DNA of 64,000 nt, taken from contig OX578281.1 in NCBI GenBank assembly GCA_951217055.1, positions 12,494,447 through 12,558,446 of the forward strand, written 5' to 3'. Under the pieces are notes generated by a model, which saw nothing but the letters and a program-made list of their open reading frames with translations, was not told where the DNA came from and searched no databases. This DNA is from Gerris lacustris. Lineage: Eukaryota; Arthropoda; Insecta; Hemiptera; Gerridae. Positions 1 through 11,600 of the stretch are shown piece by piece. Position 1 is the first letter of the stretch, and every line of letters begins with the position of its first letter. A program made the translations under genes and the position numbers.

Positions 1-147
1 CTGCCGAACCGAACAGAGGAAACAAGCCGAACATTGGTCTCTGCGCATGCCCAGAGTGAGATGCGCAGGTGCATTTTAGACTGGGCATGCGCAGACACTA
101 ATGCTCGGCTCGTTTCCTCTGTTCGGTTCGGCAGTCTGGACGAGGCT
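1..147. mobile_element. MITE family H1, copy 1 (left end cut by window)
   Basis: This is a palindromic non-autonomous DNA element. The left part (CTGCCGAACCGAACAGAGG) is the reverse complement of the right part ending at 147, with CGCATGC/GCATGCG motifs between. Three more copies in the window show the full ends (AGCC...GGCT). Here the outer left end lies outside the window, so the target duplication cannot be checked; the three bases after the right end are TAT. It encodes nothing; the short reading frame across it is incidental. Confidence 0.75.
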
Positions 148-1450
148 TATATTTATATCAAATCGAAGTCGAAATCAAAACATATTGACACCATTATTGT
201 TTTCAATTTGATTTCGTACTGAAGTAACTTTTATTGGACTTTATTTTCCATTTCGATTGTGAAAAGAGTTTTATCGCTTATTATATTTCTATTTGGACTA
301 TTTTATTGTTCTTTTTTTGTATCATTCTAATACCCATTATACATTATTCTAATGCGCAAAATAACGCCATTATTATATTTCATTTTCGGACTAAAATTAC
401 TTTTATTTTTCTTTTTTGATCCCTTGGTATTATTTTGTTTATTTAAAAATAACAGTATATGCACAATATACATACATATTGATTTTTTTATTTTTTTTTA
501 TAAAGGTTTTCCAATAAAACTGATTACTTATACATACTCCATTTTTTCCTTAGTAATAAGTTCTAACCACTTCTAACCACTTTTAAGAATTTATCTGAGT
601 ACGGTTTACTTCGCGGTCCCACCTATTACGTAAGTCCGGGGTATTACGTCATGTATATTTTCTTTAATTAAAATGTCAAACATTAAAAAAGAAGGCTTTA
701 AATACTTCACTCTTTAAGAATATTTTTGTAAATCATGAGTTAAACGATTTAAAATGGATAAAAGTTTAAACACGCTGGAAATGAAACAAAATACCGACTG
801 ACCGCGGTCTAACCGCAGTACAAACTTGATATTAAAAAGGAATAAAAATCATAATAAATTTTACCACGAGAATAAAAATATTATTGCTTAGATTTTTTTT
901 CTTTATCTTTACAATGTTTTTTTTTTTCTTGAAGAAATGTACAAAATTAGAGTTAGAGATATGAGCTTTGAAGGCCGCAACTATTATTAGCTTTTTTTCT
1001 TTTTGTAAAAGCAAAAACATTATCTTAGTCATATGACATGGCAAACAAGCATGATAAAATAACAAGCTAATAGTATGACAAACTCAGTACTGTTAACATT
1101 GTCAGACGCCCTTGCTTTTATAATATCATGATGATCTCTCAAGGCTAACTATCAATATACCTTGTTTAAAGTAGATTTTTTAAAAAAAAATATTTAGTCA
1201 GATCATATATTATAAACTAATAATTTAAATAAACAGTAATAAATGTAATGAAAATATTAATTAAAATAATATGGCTAGCATTAATTTATAATAAGAAAGC
1301 TCCAAAAATTAACATTTTGTTTGTAGAGCACTTTCAAACAAAAATGGACTTAATTATTGTTAGTTAACATTGTGTTGAAACGGAGTGTTTTTCTTTAAAC
1401 TCTTCCTTAGTTTTGGAATAAACCGTACATTATCTCTTCTAAAGGTCGAC
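148..1450. other. AT-rich stretch without a recognised gene
   Basis: The stretch is AT-rich with short homopolymers. A 77-residue open frame on the minus strand (832-1065) is rich in Lys, Ile and Phe, as expected of chance frames in AT-rich DNA. No repeat shared with the rest of the window was noticed. Confidence 0.6.
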
Positions 1451-1749
1451 CAAGAAGTGAACAAAGACCAGAGATTCATTTGCTTAAGTCAGTTGCTAGA
1501 GCTCGTTCACTAAACAAAGACCAGAGATTCAGTTGCTGAAACCAGTCGCTAAAGCTCGTTCACTAAACAAAGACCAGAGAATCAGTTGCTAGAGCTCGTT
1601 CTCTAAACAAAGACTAGAGATTCAGTTGCTGAAACCAGTCGCTAAAGCTCGTTCACTAAACAAAGACCAGAGCTTGAGATGCTGAAATCACATGCTTGAG
1701 CTCGTTCACTAAACAAAGACCAGAGATTCAGCTGCTAGAGCTCGTCAAC
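1451..1749. repeat. Minisatellite, about 40-53 bp units
   Basis: The phrase CTAAACAAAGACCAGAGATT recurs about six times, separated by variants of CAGTTGCTGAAACCAGTCGC and AGCTCGTTCA. Units come in a long form (about 53 bp) and a short form lacking the middle part (about 41 bp). The array runs up to the H1 MITE that begins at 1753. Confidence 0.85.
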
Positions 1750-1752
1750 TAA

Positions 1753-1847
1753 AGCCGTGTCCAGACTGCCGCATCTCACTCTGGGCATGCGCAGAGACCA
1801 CTGTTCGGCTCGTTTCCTCTGTTCGGTTTGGCAGTCTGGACACGGCT
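1753..1847. mobile_element. MITE family H1, copy 2, with TAA target duplication
   Basis: The termini are perfect inverted repeats (AGCCGTGTCCAGACTGCC and its complement) and the element is flanked by TAA at 1750-1752 and 1848-1850. Only one of the two internal GC-rich arms seen in the 160-bp copy at 12417 is kept, so this is an internally deleted form. The 3-bp TWA duplication is the known signature of the PIF/Harbinger superfamily; that assignment is inferred. Confidence 0.82.
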
Positions 1848-1850
1848 TAA

Positions 1851-2620
1851 ACCTTAGATCTTTATTCTATATTTCTCATTTTAGTTTTTTTGATGGTAGT
1901 AGACGGTTTACTTTTTAGTAATAATTTTATACCAAGAACTTAAAATACAAGAAATTCAAGACAAAAATGAAAAAAATCAAGACTATCCTATTCTCAAATT
2001 TAAAAAATATTAAACTTACACTAAAATTCGTAAATGAAATAAATTACTCCCCTTAGCCTAAAATTGAAAAAATCTGGAGTCCACTCACCAACAGAAACCC
2101 ACAAACAATAAATCCCAAAAAGTAAATAAAAATTACTTAGGGAAAACATAGGAAGAATTTTGGAAGGACTCGGGTCCACCCAACCTAATTGAGGTTTTCT
2201 GTGGTTTCCCTCAATTTACTAGGCAAATGCCAGGTTGGTCCACTCTTAAGTCAGTCCACAGACTGCCTATAATACCCATTTAAATGCCTGCAAACAACCC
2301 TAACAAAAATCCAATCAAAAACTTCCGTTTAGAAATATAAAAAAATATAAATATATACTCCAAAATTGTCCATTATACCCTTCCCCAAATTTGATTAAAA
2401 AGCTCCAATCCCTTACAAAATATCAAAATTATAAAAAGGCACAAAATAACCCCTCTCAAAATAACATTATGGCTCCGGTAAACACAAATATTTTTTTTTG
2501 TTACTTATGCCAATAAAGAATTTGTTTAAAAAAAAAAATAAAAATAATTTTACGATTTTTAATTAATTGATAAATAACAACCATTAACAATTATACTTCC
2601 TTTAATGAGATTCGAGGATA
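1851..2620. other. AT-rich stretch, nothing recognised
   Basis: No coding potential or repeat shared with the rest of the window was seen. Confidence 0.55.
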
Positions 2621-2624
2621 TCCC

Positions 2625-2810
2625 AAAACTTCGTCCAATAAACTCGCCCTGCGGACATTGGGTAAAATGAAAATTTGTACAGATTTGTACCAAATCGGTC
2701 AACTTTTTCTCAAGTCATTATCATCGGTCGATTTCGATGACGGTAAGTTTTGTGACGGACGGATTTTGTGAAGTTGATTTCGTTACCGGTCTTTTTTTTC
2801 GGATTCACTC
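2625..2810 (+). repeat. Family B-related fragment
   Basis: The text from CTTCGTCCAATAAACTCG through AAATCGGTCAACTTTT, the repeated GTGACGG phrases and TTTTCGGATTCACTCCC parallel the fragment at 60545-60790, and its first half parallels full family B copies such as 33587-34197. Neither end of the full element is present. Confidence 0.65.
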
Positions 2811-3650
2811 CCTAGCTCTAGACTTATTATGTACTTCTTATTTTTCATTTTTATATCTTTTTTTTACAATTATAACAATTTTTTTTTTTTTAATACAAAG
2901 GAAACATTTAGTCTCTTTATTTCAAAGTTATGTCTTAATTATGTCTTCGCTACAAAAGACTAAACAAGAAAATCGTCTCAAATAAATGTTCTAGAATTAT
3001 TCGATCATAAAATTTCTACTTATCTCTAATTTACTCGTTTTATAACATTGCTTTTAAAATCACTTATGTAAAAAAATAAAAGAAGGCAAATAATTTCATC
3101 TAGATTGTGTCTGTTTTTGCCTAAGTATTGTTGAAGGTCCTTTCTTAAATTACTCGTAGAAGAGATTGGTCGTTGAGAAGGAGTGCATCAGGAGGATCCC
3201 TCATTACCTCTTGTATTCCTTCTCCACACTTATCGTTTTCCTCAGCTCCTTCCAATCTTCATAAACTTCTCTGTCTTGAATCTACTCAACTAAAAAAACG
3301 TCTTTGGCCTCTACTCTTTATTTGTCCGATGCTCTTATTTCTGTACAATTTTCTTAAGGGGAACGCCCTTTTTCCATTTGTTTTCGTGAAGATTTCAGAT
3401 GTCCTTATACTTGTGTTTGTATAATACTCTTCTCTTCTCTTCTCTCTTTTTAATACTTCGCTTTAAATTAATCATAATAAGAATTTATTTAATTAAATAA
3501 TAAAAGAAATAGAAGTAAATATACAATGGTTTATAACCTGTCATTTATATAACCCTTTTATATTAAACGAATCAGAGGTAAGATAGTGTTGTATTTTATC
3601 CACGTATGGAAAAACAAAACATTGAATCATGGATCTGTTTTTAGGCAGTA
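2811..3650. other. AT-rich stretch, nothing recognised
   Basis: Two short open frames overlap this interval (2737-2985 and 3173-3424). Their low-complexity Phe/Leu/Ser composition does not suggest a gene. A CTCTT-rich run lies at about 3428-3447. Confidence 0.5.
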
Positions 3651-3699
3651 CATCCAGTGTAGCCAACTTTTACACCTTCCTCTCTGAAGGCGTTGCTAT

Positions 3700-3890
3700 G
3701 GTGCTCTCCTATTGGTGAAATATAGTACTAAAAAATGAAGATCAAACTACCTCGTATTACCTCCTAATTTCCTGGTTGTATATTTAAATACTTCAGTGCT
3801 TCTATAGGCGAAGTATAGTACTACAAAGTGAAAACCAAACTACCTCCTGTTACATCCTAACTTCCTAGTACTATATTTAAAAGAGTCACA
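3700..3890. repeat. Two-unit tandem duplication, about 96 bp
   Basis: GAAATATAGTACTA...CAAACTACCTCGTATTACC is repeated about 96 bp downstream as GAAGTATAGTACTA...CAAACTACCTCCTGTTACA, with roughly 15-20% divergence. The function is unknown. Confidence 0.7.
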
Positions 3891-3959
3891 ATTTTCATAT
3901 CGTTTTTTGCGTGACGGATTTTTTTTTTTTTTTTTTTTCCTGTTCCCCAGCCCAAAAAC

Positions 3960-4672
3960 ATTTTAAAACCAACTTATTGTTATAATTAAACTTCATATTG
4001 CCTAAAAACTGAATTTCTTATTGTTAAAACTAAATTTCTTACTATCTAAAAACTGAACTTCATATTGTTCTGTAATTAAACTACTTATTGTTAAAAATAA
4101 ACTAATTATTGCCTAAAAACTACACTTCTTATTGTTAAATCTAAATTTCATATTGTTAAAACTAAACTTCTTATTGCCTAAAAACTACACTTCTTATTGT
4201 TAAATCTAAACTTCTTATTGTTAAAACTAAACTTCTTATAGTTAAAACAAAACTTCTTATTGTTAAAACTAAACTTCTTGTTGTTAAAACTAAACTTCTT
4301 ATTGTTAAATCTAAATTTTGTATTGTTAAAACTAAACTTATTATTGTCTAAAAACTGAACTTCTTATTGTTAAAACTAAACTTCTTATTGTTAAAACTAA
4401 ACTTCTTATTGTTAAAACTAAACTTCTTATTGTTAAAACTAAACTTCTTATTGTTAAAACTAAACTTCTTATTGTTAAAACTAAACTTCTTATTGTTAAA
4501 ACTAAACTTCTTATTGTTAAAACTAAACTTCTTATTGTTAAAACTAAACATCTTATTGTTAAAACTAAACTTCTTATTGTTAAAACTAAACTTCTTATGG
4601 TTAAAACTAAACTTCTTATTGTTAAAACTAAACTTCTTATTGCCTAAAAACTAAATTTCTTATTGTTAAAAC
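3960..4672. repeat. 21-bp minisatellite
   Basis: The unit is GTTAAAACTAAACTTCTTATT. From about 4360 to 4640 it is nearly perfect (about 13 units); from 3960 to 4350 it is degenerate and mixed with a GCCTAAAAACTGAAC variant. Because 21 is divisible by three, the array is open in frame on both strands (heptads such as LKLNFLL or SFNNKKF). This explains the 95- and 67-residue open frames, which are not evidence of genes. Confidence 0.95.
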
Positions 4673-4681
4673 TAATCTTTG

Positions 4682-4707
4682 ACGCCTTAAGCGGCCGCTT
4701 AAGGCGT
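4682..4707. repeat. 26-bp perfect palindrome
   Basis: The sequence is perfectly self-complementary around GCGGCCGC, with CTTAA flanking on both sides. It is GC-rich in an AT-rich setting and lies at the boundary between the 21-bp array and the decayed retrotransposon end to its right. Its right half matches the retrotransposon segment encoding the RRLKR motif, so the palindrome may have formed by an inverted copy of that segment at the junction. Confidence 0.9.
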
Positions 4708-4865
4708 TTGCTGTGGGGTTGTGGGAGTATGATTTTAAATCATAGCATAAGGACGAACTTACTTAACTGGAAGGATTTATAACGAAAATGCAAGATCGTG
4801 GACGAAAAGAACATTCAGGTCATTGTACATGGTTTAGTAAGGTAGATTGGATATGACAAATATGG
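4690..4865 (-). pseudogene. Decayed Jockey-like reverse transcriptase C-terminus
   Basis: Read on the plus strand, this segment aligns with the 3' end of the better preserved element at 63665-64000. Shared blocks are the GCCGCTT start, TGGAAGGATTTATAACG (TGGAAGGATCTATAGCG at the right edge) and GAACATTCAGGTCA, in the same order and similar spacing. It no longer gives an open frame. It is interpreted as an old, 5'-truncated, frame-broken copy. The identification depends on the match to the other copy, not on its own translation. Confidence 0.6.
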
Positions 4866-5584
4866 TTTGATTTCCAAAGAGATGGAAAATGATATGTCTC
4901 AGAAGTTTTCACATTTAATTTAAGCGTATATTTGCTGATTTCTCCGTCCTTTATGTATATATATTGCCATATACTGTCCATCCATATGGTCCATATATTG
5001 TCCATCAGGAATAAGAACCTAAAAATGTTGAACCTATGTCGTTAAATTTTACCTTTTTACACCTTCTACTCACGAATGTATTGTTGGTTTAACTTACAAA
5101 ATATTATTTTATATATCGTAACGTATTGACTGGGTTTCAAATTGATACACTACATATAAAATACAATTTCCACTATTAAGTATTAGGAAAACGTGTTTGG
5201 GGTTTTAAATTTCGATTGAAAAAAAGTTTTAACAGTGAAAATATTGTAATTATCTTTTAGGAATTAGTTATATTCTGCTTTAATTTTAGGATAATATTTT
5301 ATTTATGAACTGGATTATTTTTTTTGCTTTTAAATAAAAAATTGTTGATTTACAATTGAGGTTATCTTGTATTTTGTAATATAAAAACTTGTTTCTGTTT
5401 TCGTTTAGAAGATTTTGTTCAAAGAATTCTAATTATTCTAATTCCATCCTTCTCTTTAAGTTCTGTTCTAAAGAGATTCACACTTTTAATCAGTAAAAGG
5501 AAGAGAAGAAAAGACAGACAAAGAGGAGGTAAAGAAGATAAAATCCTATTTCTTTTGTAATGATATATTATAATGATACAAAGT
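4866..5584. other. AT-rich stretch, nothing recognised
   Basis: No repeat or gene was recognised. A short open frame at 4820-5005 (minus) is not supported. Confidence 0.5.
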
Positions 5585-5830
5585 AGGGGCCGACACAAAT
5601 AAGTGCCTTGCGGTCTGGGTATAGCGGGGGCTTGCTTTAGGCCGCGGCGGCTTGCGGTCCGCTTTCATTAGCGAAAGCGGTGCGGAGCGGCACTCTGCGG
5701 TTTCCTACCCCACCCCTCTTAGTGATTTGTGGGGCCCTTCACTGTAGAACCTTAGAAAGGGGGCCCCACGTCACAAAATGAGAGGCGAGGGTCTCTCCCG
5801 TCAAAATGAGTAAAGAGGCTGTTGATGGTT
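5585..5830. other. GC-rich island with two inverted repeats
   Basis: This stretch is strongly GC- and CpG-rich against the AT-rich surroundings. It contains CCGCTTTC-attagc-GAAAGCGG at about 5659-5680 and a GTGGGGCCC / GGGGCCCCAC pair at about 5730-5769. No reading frame or known RNA was recognised. It could be a promoter CpG island or part of an unrecognised GC-rich repeat. Confidence 0.5.
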
Positions 5831-5965
5831 TCCCTCTTTTCTCTCCAACATTCCCCAACCCTCGTATGTGGCATCTCTCATTTTAGATTTTACTCTACGC
5901 TTTACTAAACTAAATGAACGCAACCTTTAATACATTCTCTGATATTTCTATATAATATCAGATCG

Positions 5966-6200
5966 TTTTGCTTCAGAGTTTACCGAAGGTAACGGAAGCT
6001 ATATAATCGTTCTGAAGAACAAAAAACAGCTCTTTTTTATATCTCCGATTTCAAAGATTTCGAAAATTCCAAGACAGAAATCCGTTTCAGACATTAGAGA
6101 ATATTTTTGGTTCCGAATCTGTCTGTCGATCTGTTGATCATTTGTTTGCGAATTTGCGAACCAAAATATTTTAAAGCAACTCGTCCGATATTAATAAAAA
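5966..6200 (-). mobile_element. Family A element, truncated copy
   Basis: This begins with the family A terminal hairpin (TTACCGAAGGTAACGGAAGC), continues through the GAACGATC-type motif and the AAATCCGTTTCAGACAT block, and reaches the (GTCT) core. It then stops where a plus-strand family A copy begins (6201). The abutment suggests the second copy inserted into this one. Confidence 0.8.
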
Positions 6201-6787
6201 TAGACTGCCAATTGGTGTGGCACATAGCTTCCTCGTATGCTATCACGTATTTTTTGATTTTATGCCTTTACAAGCCATTATTGTCTAATATGTTTAATTG
6301 TTTCCCCTGTTTTTTTAATCTGTAAAAATTGTTTTGATTTTTTACTTGGATTAAAGTATCAATTAAGCAAAATTTAAAGAGCGCAGACGGTTCAAAGTAA
6401 TCTGGGCCTATCTGCGGGCTACTTTCAATAAACTATAAAAGTATCAAACAAATAAGATAAGTACTTTTGAAGCTATCGGTGTAAATAATGTATGTTTGTG
6501 CACATGTCGAAGAGAAACAAATGAGCGTAGAAAGTTGAAACTTATATGGGACCAACAATGGGCTACTCATGACCCACCACCAACATTTCGTTAAAATTAG
6601 ACGTGCAGTTTTTAAGATACTTGGTTCGAAAAAATTGAACGACACACAGACCGACACGGAACCAAAAATGATCCCTGATGTCTGAAACGGATTTCTGTTT
6701 TGGAATTTTTTGAAATCGGAGACCAAAATAAATTTTCGTTCTTCAAAATAATCACATAGCTTCCGTTACCTTTGGTAAACTCGGAAG
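6201..6787 (+). mobile_element. Family A element, near full length
   Basis: The left end is TAGACTGCCAATTGGTG and the right end is the hairpin GTTACCTTTGGTAAACTCGG followed by AAG. The middle has a GAGCGCAGACGGTT block, a conserved GTTTGTGCACATGTCGAAGA block and a short (ACAGACCGACACGG) core. No open frame of note. Elements with a hairpin end, a GTCY-type microsatellite core and no clear target duplication resemble Helentron-derived INE-1-like elements of insects; this assignment is inferred. Confidence 0.85.
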
Positions 6788-7104
6788 AAAAATAAATTTG
6801 GTACTTTAGCACCCCTTATATCCCTTTGTGTTAATAGTTATTTAGACAATGGAACATATACTCGTACAGAGTAGCATATTTATTGCTTAGTCTAAATTAC
6901 TATTAAGACGAAGGAATATTTATTCCAATGTACCTTGGGACAAAGGAATATCAAACTTGTGTATATAATTGTAATCATATCCCTTAGTCGAATCAACTAT
7001 TAAGATAAAGTAATATTAATTATAAAACTGCCCCAGGAGTCTCAATGTCTTGGGGAGGCTGAGACTTGTAGAGCAGACTATTCTTTAGAACCAAGGGGGT
7101 ACTA

Positions 7105-7270
7105 AAGTAAAAAAGTGCCAAAAAGGTTAGGTCATAATTAGCCCATTGTTGGTCCTTTATAAGTTTCAACCTTCTGCACCCATTTGTTTCTCTTCCACAT
7201 CGTAAGCATACATTATTTACTCCTATATCATCAAAAGTACTCATCTGATTTTTATAAAAATGTGGATAGT
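7105..7270 (-). mobile_element. Family A internal fragment
   Basis: GTCATAATTAGCCCATTGTTGG, AAGTTTCAACCTTCTGC and CATTTGTTTCTCTTCCACAT match the central part of family A copies in reverse orientation. Both termini are missing. Confidence 0.75.
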
Positions 7271-7990
7271 AATAAACTTTTAAAATATTTTAATTTACGT
7301 GGCAGTTTGAGTTATTCCTTTAAGATGGTCACATGGACGTTCCAATGTCTAACACACATTAATTTATAGTTCTATTTAAAAGAAAGATTATTTCCTGCAA
7401 TAATGTGCCTTACAATTGGTGCATTTAGAAATTATTATAATTTTTGGAACTAATATAGGTCAGATATTACATTAGATTGAATGTCTTATTTTCTCAGGGA
7501 CGTGTTGAAAAAAAAAGAAAGAAACAACGTTAAATATAAAAACTATTTGCGATTGCAATTATGTATTAGAAGCATTTTGGAGCAGCTATTTTTAAGAGCT
7601 CTGTTTCACTTTTATACTCCCATTATAGTTTTATGTGGCTTAACTATGCCAAGAATTTATAAGTTGTAACATTTTGTTAGCCCCTTAACAGTATACTGGT
7701 CTTAAGCGCAGTATAACCAGCACTTAACGTTTATTATAATGTTCATGGAACTCCAAGGCTCTGTTAATTAAAATTAAGCGTTAATTTTCATCGCTTCTTT
7801 ATCTTTAGGTTTCAGAAATGTTTCCGAATTAGTCATCAAATTTGTATTGTTGTTATATATAATTTATATTATACGAAAAGAAAAATATAATCTTTCAGCT
7901 AATTGCCTTATTTATAAGATGCTAATTGTAAGAAAAATGAAAATTTGAAATTAAATTATAAGGTTTTGTCTAAGAGTTAAAAAAAGTAAT
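7271..7990. other. AT-rich stretch, nothing recognised
   Basis: No gene or dispersed repeat was recognised here. Confidence 0.5.
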
Positions 7991-8694
7991 ATATTTTTTC
8001 CCCCTAGCTTTCCCCTGGTAATGAAAGCTATGTGACCGTTCCAAAGAACGAAAAATTTTCATGTCTCCGATTTTAAAAATTCCAAGACAGAAATCTTTTC
8101 ATATATCTGAGAACATTTTTAATTCTGCACCCATATCTCGGTCAATTAAATAAGTAATATATTTTTTTCCCCGAGCTTTCCCCTGGTAACAGAAGCTATG
8201 TGATCGTTCCAAAGAACGAAACATTTTCATGTCACCTATTTTAAAAATTCCAAGACAAAAATTTTTTCACATATCTGAGAACATTTTTAATTCTGCACCT
8301 ATATCTCGGTCAATTTTTTCGAAACAACATATCTTAAAAACTATACTTTTGATTTTAATGAAATTTAGTTGGTTGGTCATAATTAGCCTATTTTTCGTCC
8401 CATATAAGTTGCCACCTTCTGCACCCATTTGCTTCTCTTCCACTTGAGAACAAACATACATTTATTTACAACTTATATTTGATTTTCATGAAATTTGGAT
8501 TGTTTGTCGTAAAAAAAGTAAAAGAAATCTGCGCTCTTTAAATTTTGCTTAATTAATACTTTAATTCAAGTTTTAAATTGTCAGATTTAAAAAAAAAGGA
8601 GGAAAATAAATAAATTTGACAATAATACGTTGTAAAAGGAAACAAAAAGTATTTGAAATAGGACGCGAGAAAGCTATGTGCCACACTAATTGGC
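7991..8694 (-). mobile_element. Family A element with duplicated terminal segment
   Basis: The copy runs from a degenerate terminal hairpin (AGCTTTCCCCTGGTAA) to the opposite end at CCACACTAATTGGC. The terminal 165 bp is present twice in tandem (about 7984-8149 and 8150-8315), each with the GATCGTTCCAAAGAACG, CCAAGACA and ATATCTCGGTCAATT blocks. The duplication occurred within this copy or its immediate source. Confidence 0.8.
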
Positions 8695-9178
8695 TTACTT
8701 TTTTTCTGACAGTTCTAGCATGTTGGTTGTAAATAACGTGATTTTGTTTTGTAATATATATTCAGGCTAATCCGTCAGGCATGTCAGTGACACCTCTCCC
8801 CTCCTAGTATACACGCACACTCACAAATAATTTTTCTCGACATGAATTCACACTTATATATGTGTATGTATGAGTATTAGGTCTGGATGGATAAATCATA
8901 CTGGGGTCGTCATATGAATATGCGGAGTAGGGAATCTCTCTCATACAATATGTGTCTCAGTCCGTACTCCCCCCCCCCCCCCCCCTTTCCATATAGGATG
9001 ACTTATACATTAATATTAGACTTGAAGTATTACAATATAACCTTCCCTGACCAGCTAGCTTATTGCGCATGATTTAGATTAAATTTCTCTTAGTCCTTAC
9101 AGCCTTCTCTTCTGTTTGAATTTGACACTAAAATATAATTAAATGTTTTGAAATATTAGACAATAATTGTATACAGTG
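8695..9178. other. AT-rich stretch with a 17-C run
   Basis: A run of 17 C residues lies at 8969-8985. No gene was recognised; the short open frame crossing the run gives a Pro run only because of the homopolymer. Confidence 0.6.
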
Positions 9179-9181
9179 TAA

Positions 9182-9318
9182 AGCCACGTTCGTAAGTATA
9201 GACTAGAGGTCAATGCGCAGGCCCAGTCTAAAATGCGCATGCGTATCTCGGACTGAACATGCGCAGAAACCAATGCTCACCTCATTTCTCCGTTCGGTTC
9301 GGCATTTTGGACAAAACT
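9182..9318. mobile_element. MITE family H1, copy 3, diverged, TAA duplication
   Basis: TAA at 9179-9181 and 9319-9321 flanks an element starting AGCCACGTTCG and ending GGCATTTTGGACAAAACT. The inner GCGCATGCG and CGTTCGGTTCGGC blocks match H1. It is the most diverged H1 copy here, so likely the oldest. Confidence 0.75.
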
Positions 9319-9321
9319 TAA

Positions 9322-10388
9322 AACGTTTAATTTTCTGATGCAATGAAATATATATGTTAGTTTTGTTCTTTACTTGTAAATAACTGATCTTACTTCCTAA
9401 GCTAAACCTACTAAACCCAAATGCGTTGGACTATTGTTCTCAACAATCCTAAATACTCTTCCATTGTTCCTCCATTAACTCTTCCAATTGGTTCTTCTAT
9501 TAGCTTTTCCAATTAACCTTGCTCATCTAGCCCAGTCATTCCAATAGACCCACAAAGCTAATTCATTTTACTCATTTAATGCTTCTTTTAGTAAAGCTCA
9601 TTTATGACTTCCCTTATCCAAGCTTATGGCCCAATAACCTTTCACACTCTTCATTTTTGGCTTGTAAAAGCAATTTGCAATGATCCATCTTGACTAGTCA
9701 TCCCAATACTCCTACTACAGATTCATATAATGTTTTCATACGATTGAACTAGTCTTTCAGATAATAACCCTGACAAACTTAGAGGTAATTGTGCGAAAAT
9801 TTCATTCAAAACGGTCCTGTAGTTTTGAAGATTAGCCACAAAAAAACAAACATAATCGGTTCAATTTCATTGATCAATATGATTGAAACATGTAAACACC
9901 CAATTCATAAAAATTGTTCAGTGCATTTGCCAATAAAAAAGAAGTTAAACTAATTCAAGCAATCTGATTTACTGGTTGTATGGAAACTTTAAATTCAACT
10001 GTGTAAACAACTCTTTTAATGATGTTTTCTTTTTAAAGGAAGGTTTCAGCTGCATTGCATAGGTTATATTTATGTTTTTTTAACCTTGACAGATTTGATT
10101 TGATTGCTTCGGCTAAACAGGATAAAGGCGTTCGGTTAAATTAATAGTGTGTCCAAGTGTGTGTATCTCTCGAGCCGTTAAGACTGTGGCAAGGAGCTTA
10201 ATTTTATATTTAGAAAAAAGTAAAATTAAGTCAATTAATGTAGAAATATATTTAGATAAGTTATAATATCTATTTGAAGACCAAAAAATCAAAACAAACA
10301 TTTATTTTAATTGCAATAAATGTGATTGCCTCAGTTTAGCAATAACAAATAATTTCGAGGTGAGTCATCACCGTTGGGACACTACTCG

Positions 10389-10389
<1 letters not shown>
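9322..10389. other. AT-rich stretch, nothing recognised
   Basis: No gene or repeat family was recognised. The 62-residue minus frame at 10113-10301 has no visible domain. Confidence 0.5.

Positions 10390-10460
<71 letters not shown>
10390..10460. repeat. (TA)n microsatellite
   Basis: About 35 perfect TA dinucleotides. Confidence 0.98.
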
Positions 10461-10464
<4 letters not shown>

Positions 10465-11600
10465 AGCAATTATTTTATTTTATATTTGTTTAAGGGGCCC
10501 ACAATATTAGATATATTATATTTTCTTCTAACCACAATTAATATTCAGTTCATTAATGCAGTTTGTATATTACGCGTGCAGAATACTAATAACTTTTTAT
10601 ATTATTTTTAGATATATGATAAATATGTTAGTACGAGAGCAAATAAAAATAATATATTCTTCTTTTGACTCTCTAATCTTTAGGGTTTTCTTTTTTTCCT
10701 TCTGTCCACAAATGTCTCCTTACTCATTTTCCTTTTGGCCCCTCTATATCAGAAGCCTTTCTGAACGTCCCTTAAAAAAATAGAAATATACACAAAGTGA
10801 AAAAAAGGGAGCGGTCGGATAAAAAAAGGGTCTGTCCCTTCAGAGGTAAAAATTGCAAATACTTGCTTCTTTACTTCTTCTTTATAAGGAAGAAAATCCT
10901 AAGGATATGAAGAGAGGGGGAAAGTACTAAAGATAAAATCCTGAATCTTCCTTCCTCTTAAGTCTTACGTCTTTTTGTAAAATTATAATCTTCTTCACTT
11001 CTTGTTTTTAAGTCTTTATTCCTTGAAGTTTATCTTTCTCCCTTACTCCTCTTTTTCTTTTAGGTGATATACATTTCTTAAGAGATACCAAAAAAGTGAT
11101 CAATTTTTTTTTTTTTTGCCTACACAAAAAAAAAAGGAATTTAAAGACTTTCAGAAAAGAGATATAAGAAAAGTTTATTTTAAGTTACTTTTTAAAATAA
11201 AGGTTGTCATAACTTTAAAATTACCCTATTGTAGAAAAGTAAAAAATAAAAATGATATTAATAATAATGAAAGAAGAAATATATTATATAAAAATAACTC
11301 TGCCACTGAGGCTCGAACATCAAATCCTCTGTTTACCTTCTTCAGTAAAGTTCCTTCTTTTTCAACGAGAACATTACTTCAACATATTTAAATGTTAATT
11401 CATTTCCATAAATATTTTTATTTTATTTTAATTATTTTTCTTTGTTTTATGACTAGTTCGTCCAGTAAAATAGACTTAAGAAATATCACAGTTAACTATC
11501 TTTTGAAATAAAATTAATTTTATCTATATATATATTTTTTTTTTTTTTTAAATTATATCTGTTTTGTTGCCGAGCATATAATTTTTTATGGTTCCAATTT
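10461..11600. other. AT-rich stretch, nothing recognised
   Basis: Poly-A and poly-T runs are frequent. The 91-residue open frame at 11116-11391 is Lys/Asn-rich and shows no domain. Confidence 0.5.

Noticed and set aside
4348..4654. Open frames of 67 and 95 codons on both strands with heptad-like repeats
   Set aside because: They are the direct result of a 21-bp tandem repeat without stops in several frames; there is no start context, domain or flanking coding sequence.
4688..4695. NotI site in a perfect palindrome as a sign of vector contamination
   Set aside because: The right half matches the retrotransposon relic and no vector-like sequence surrounds it.
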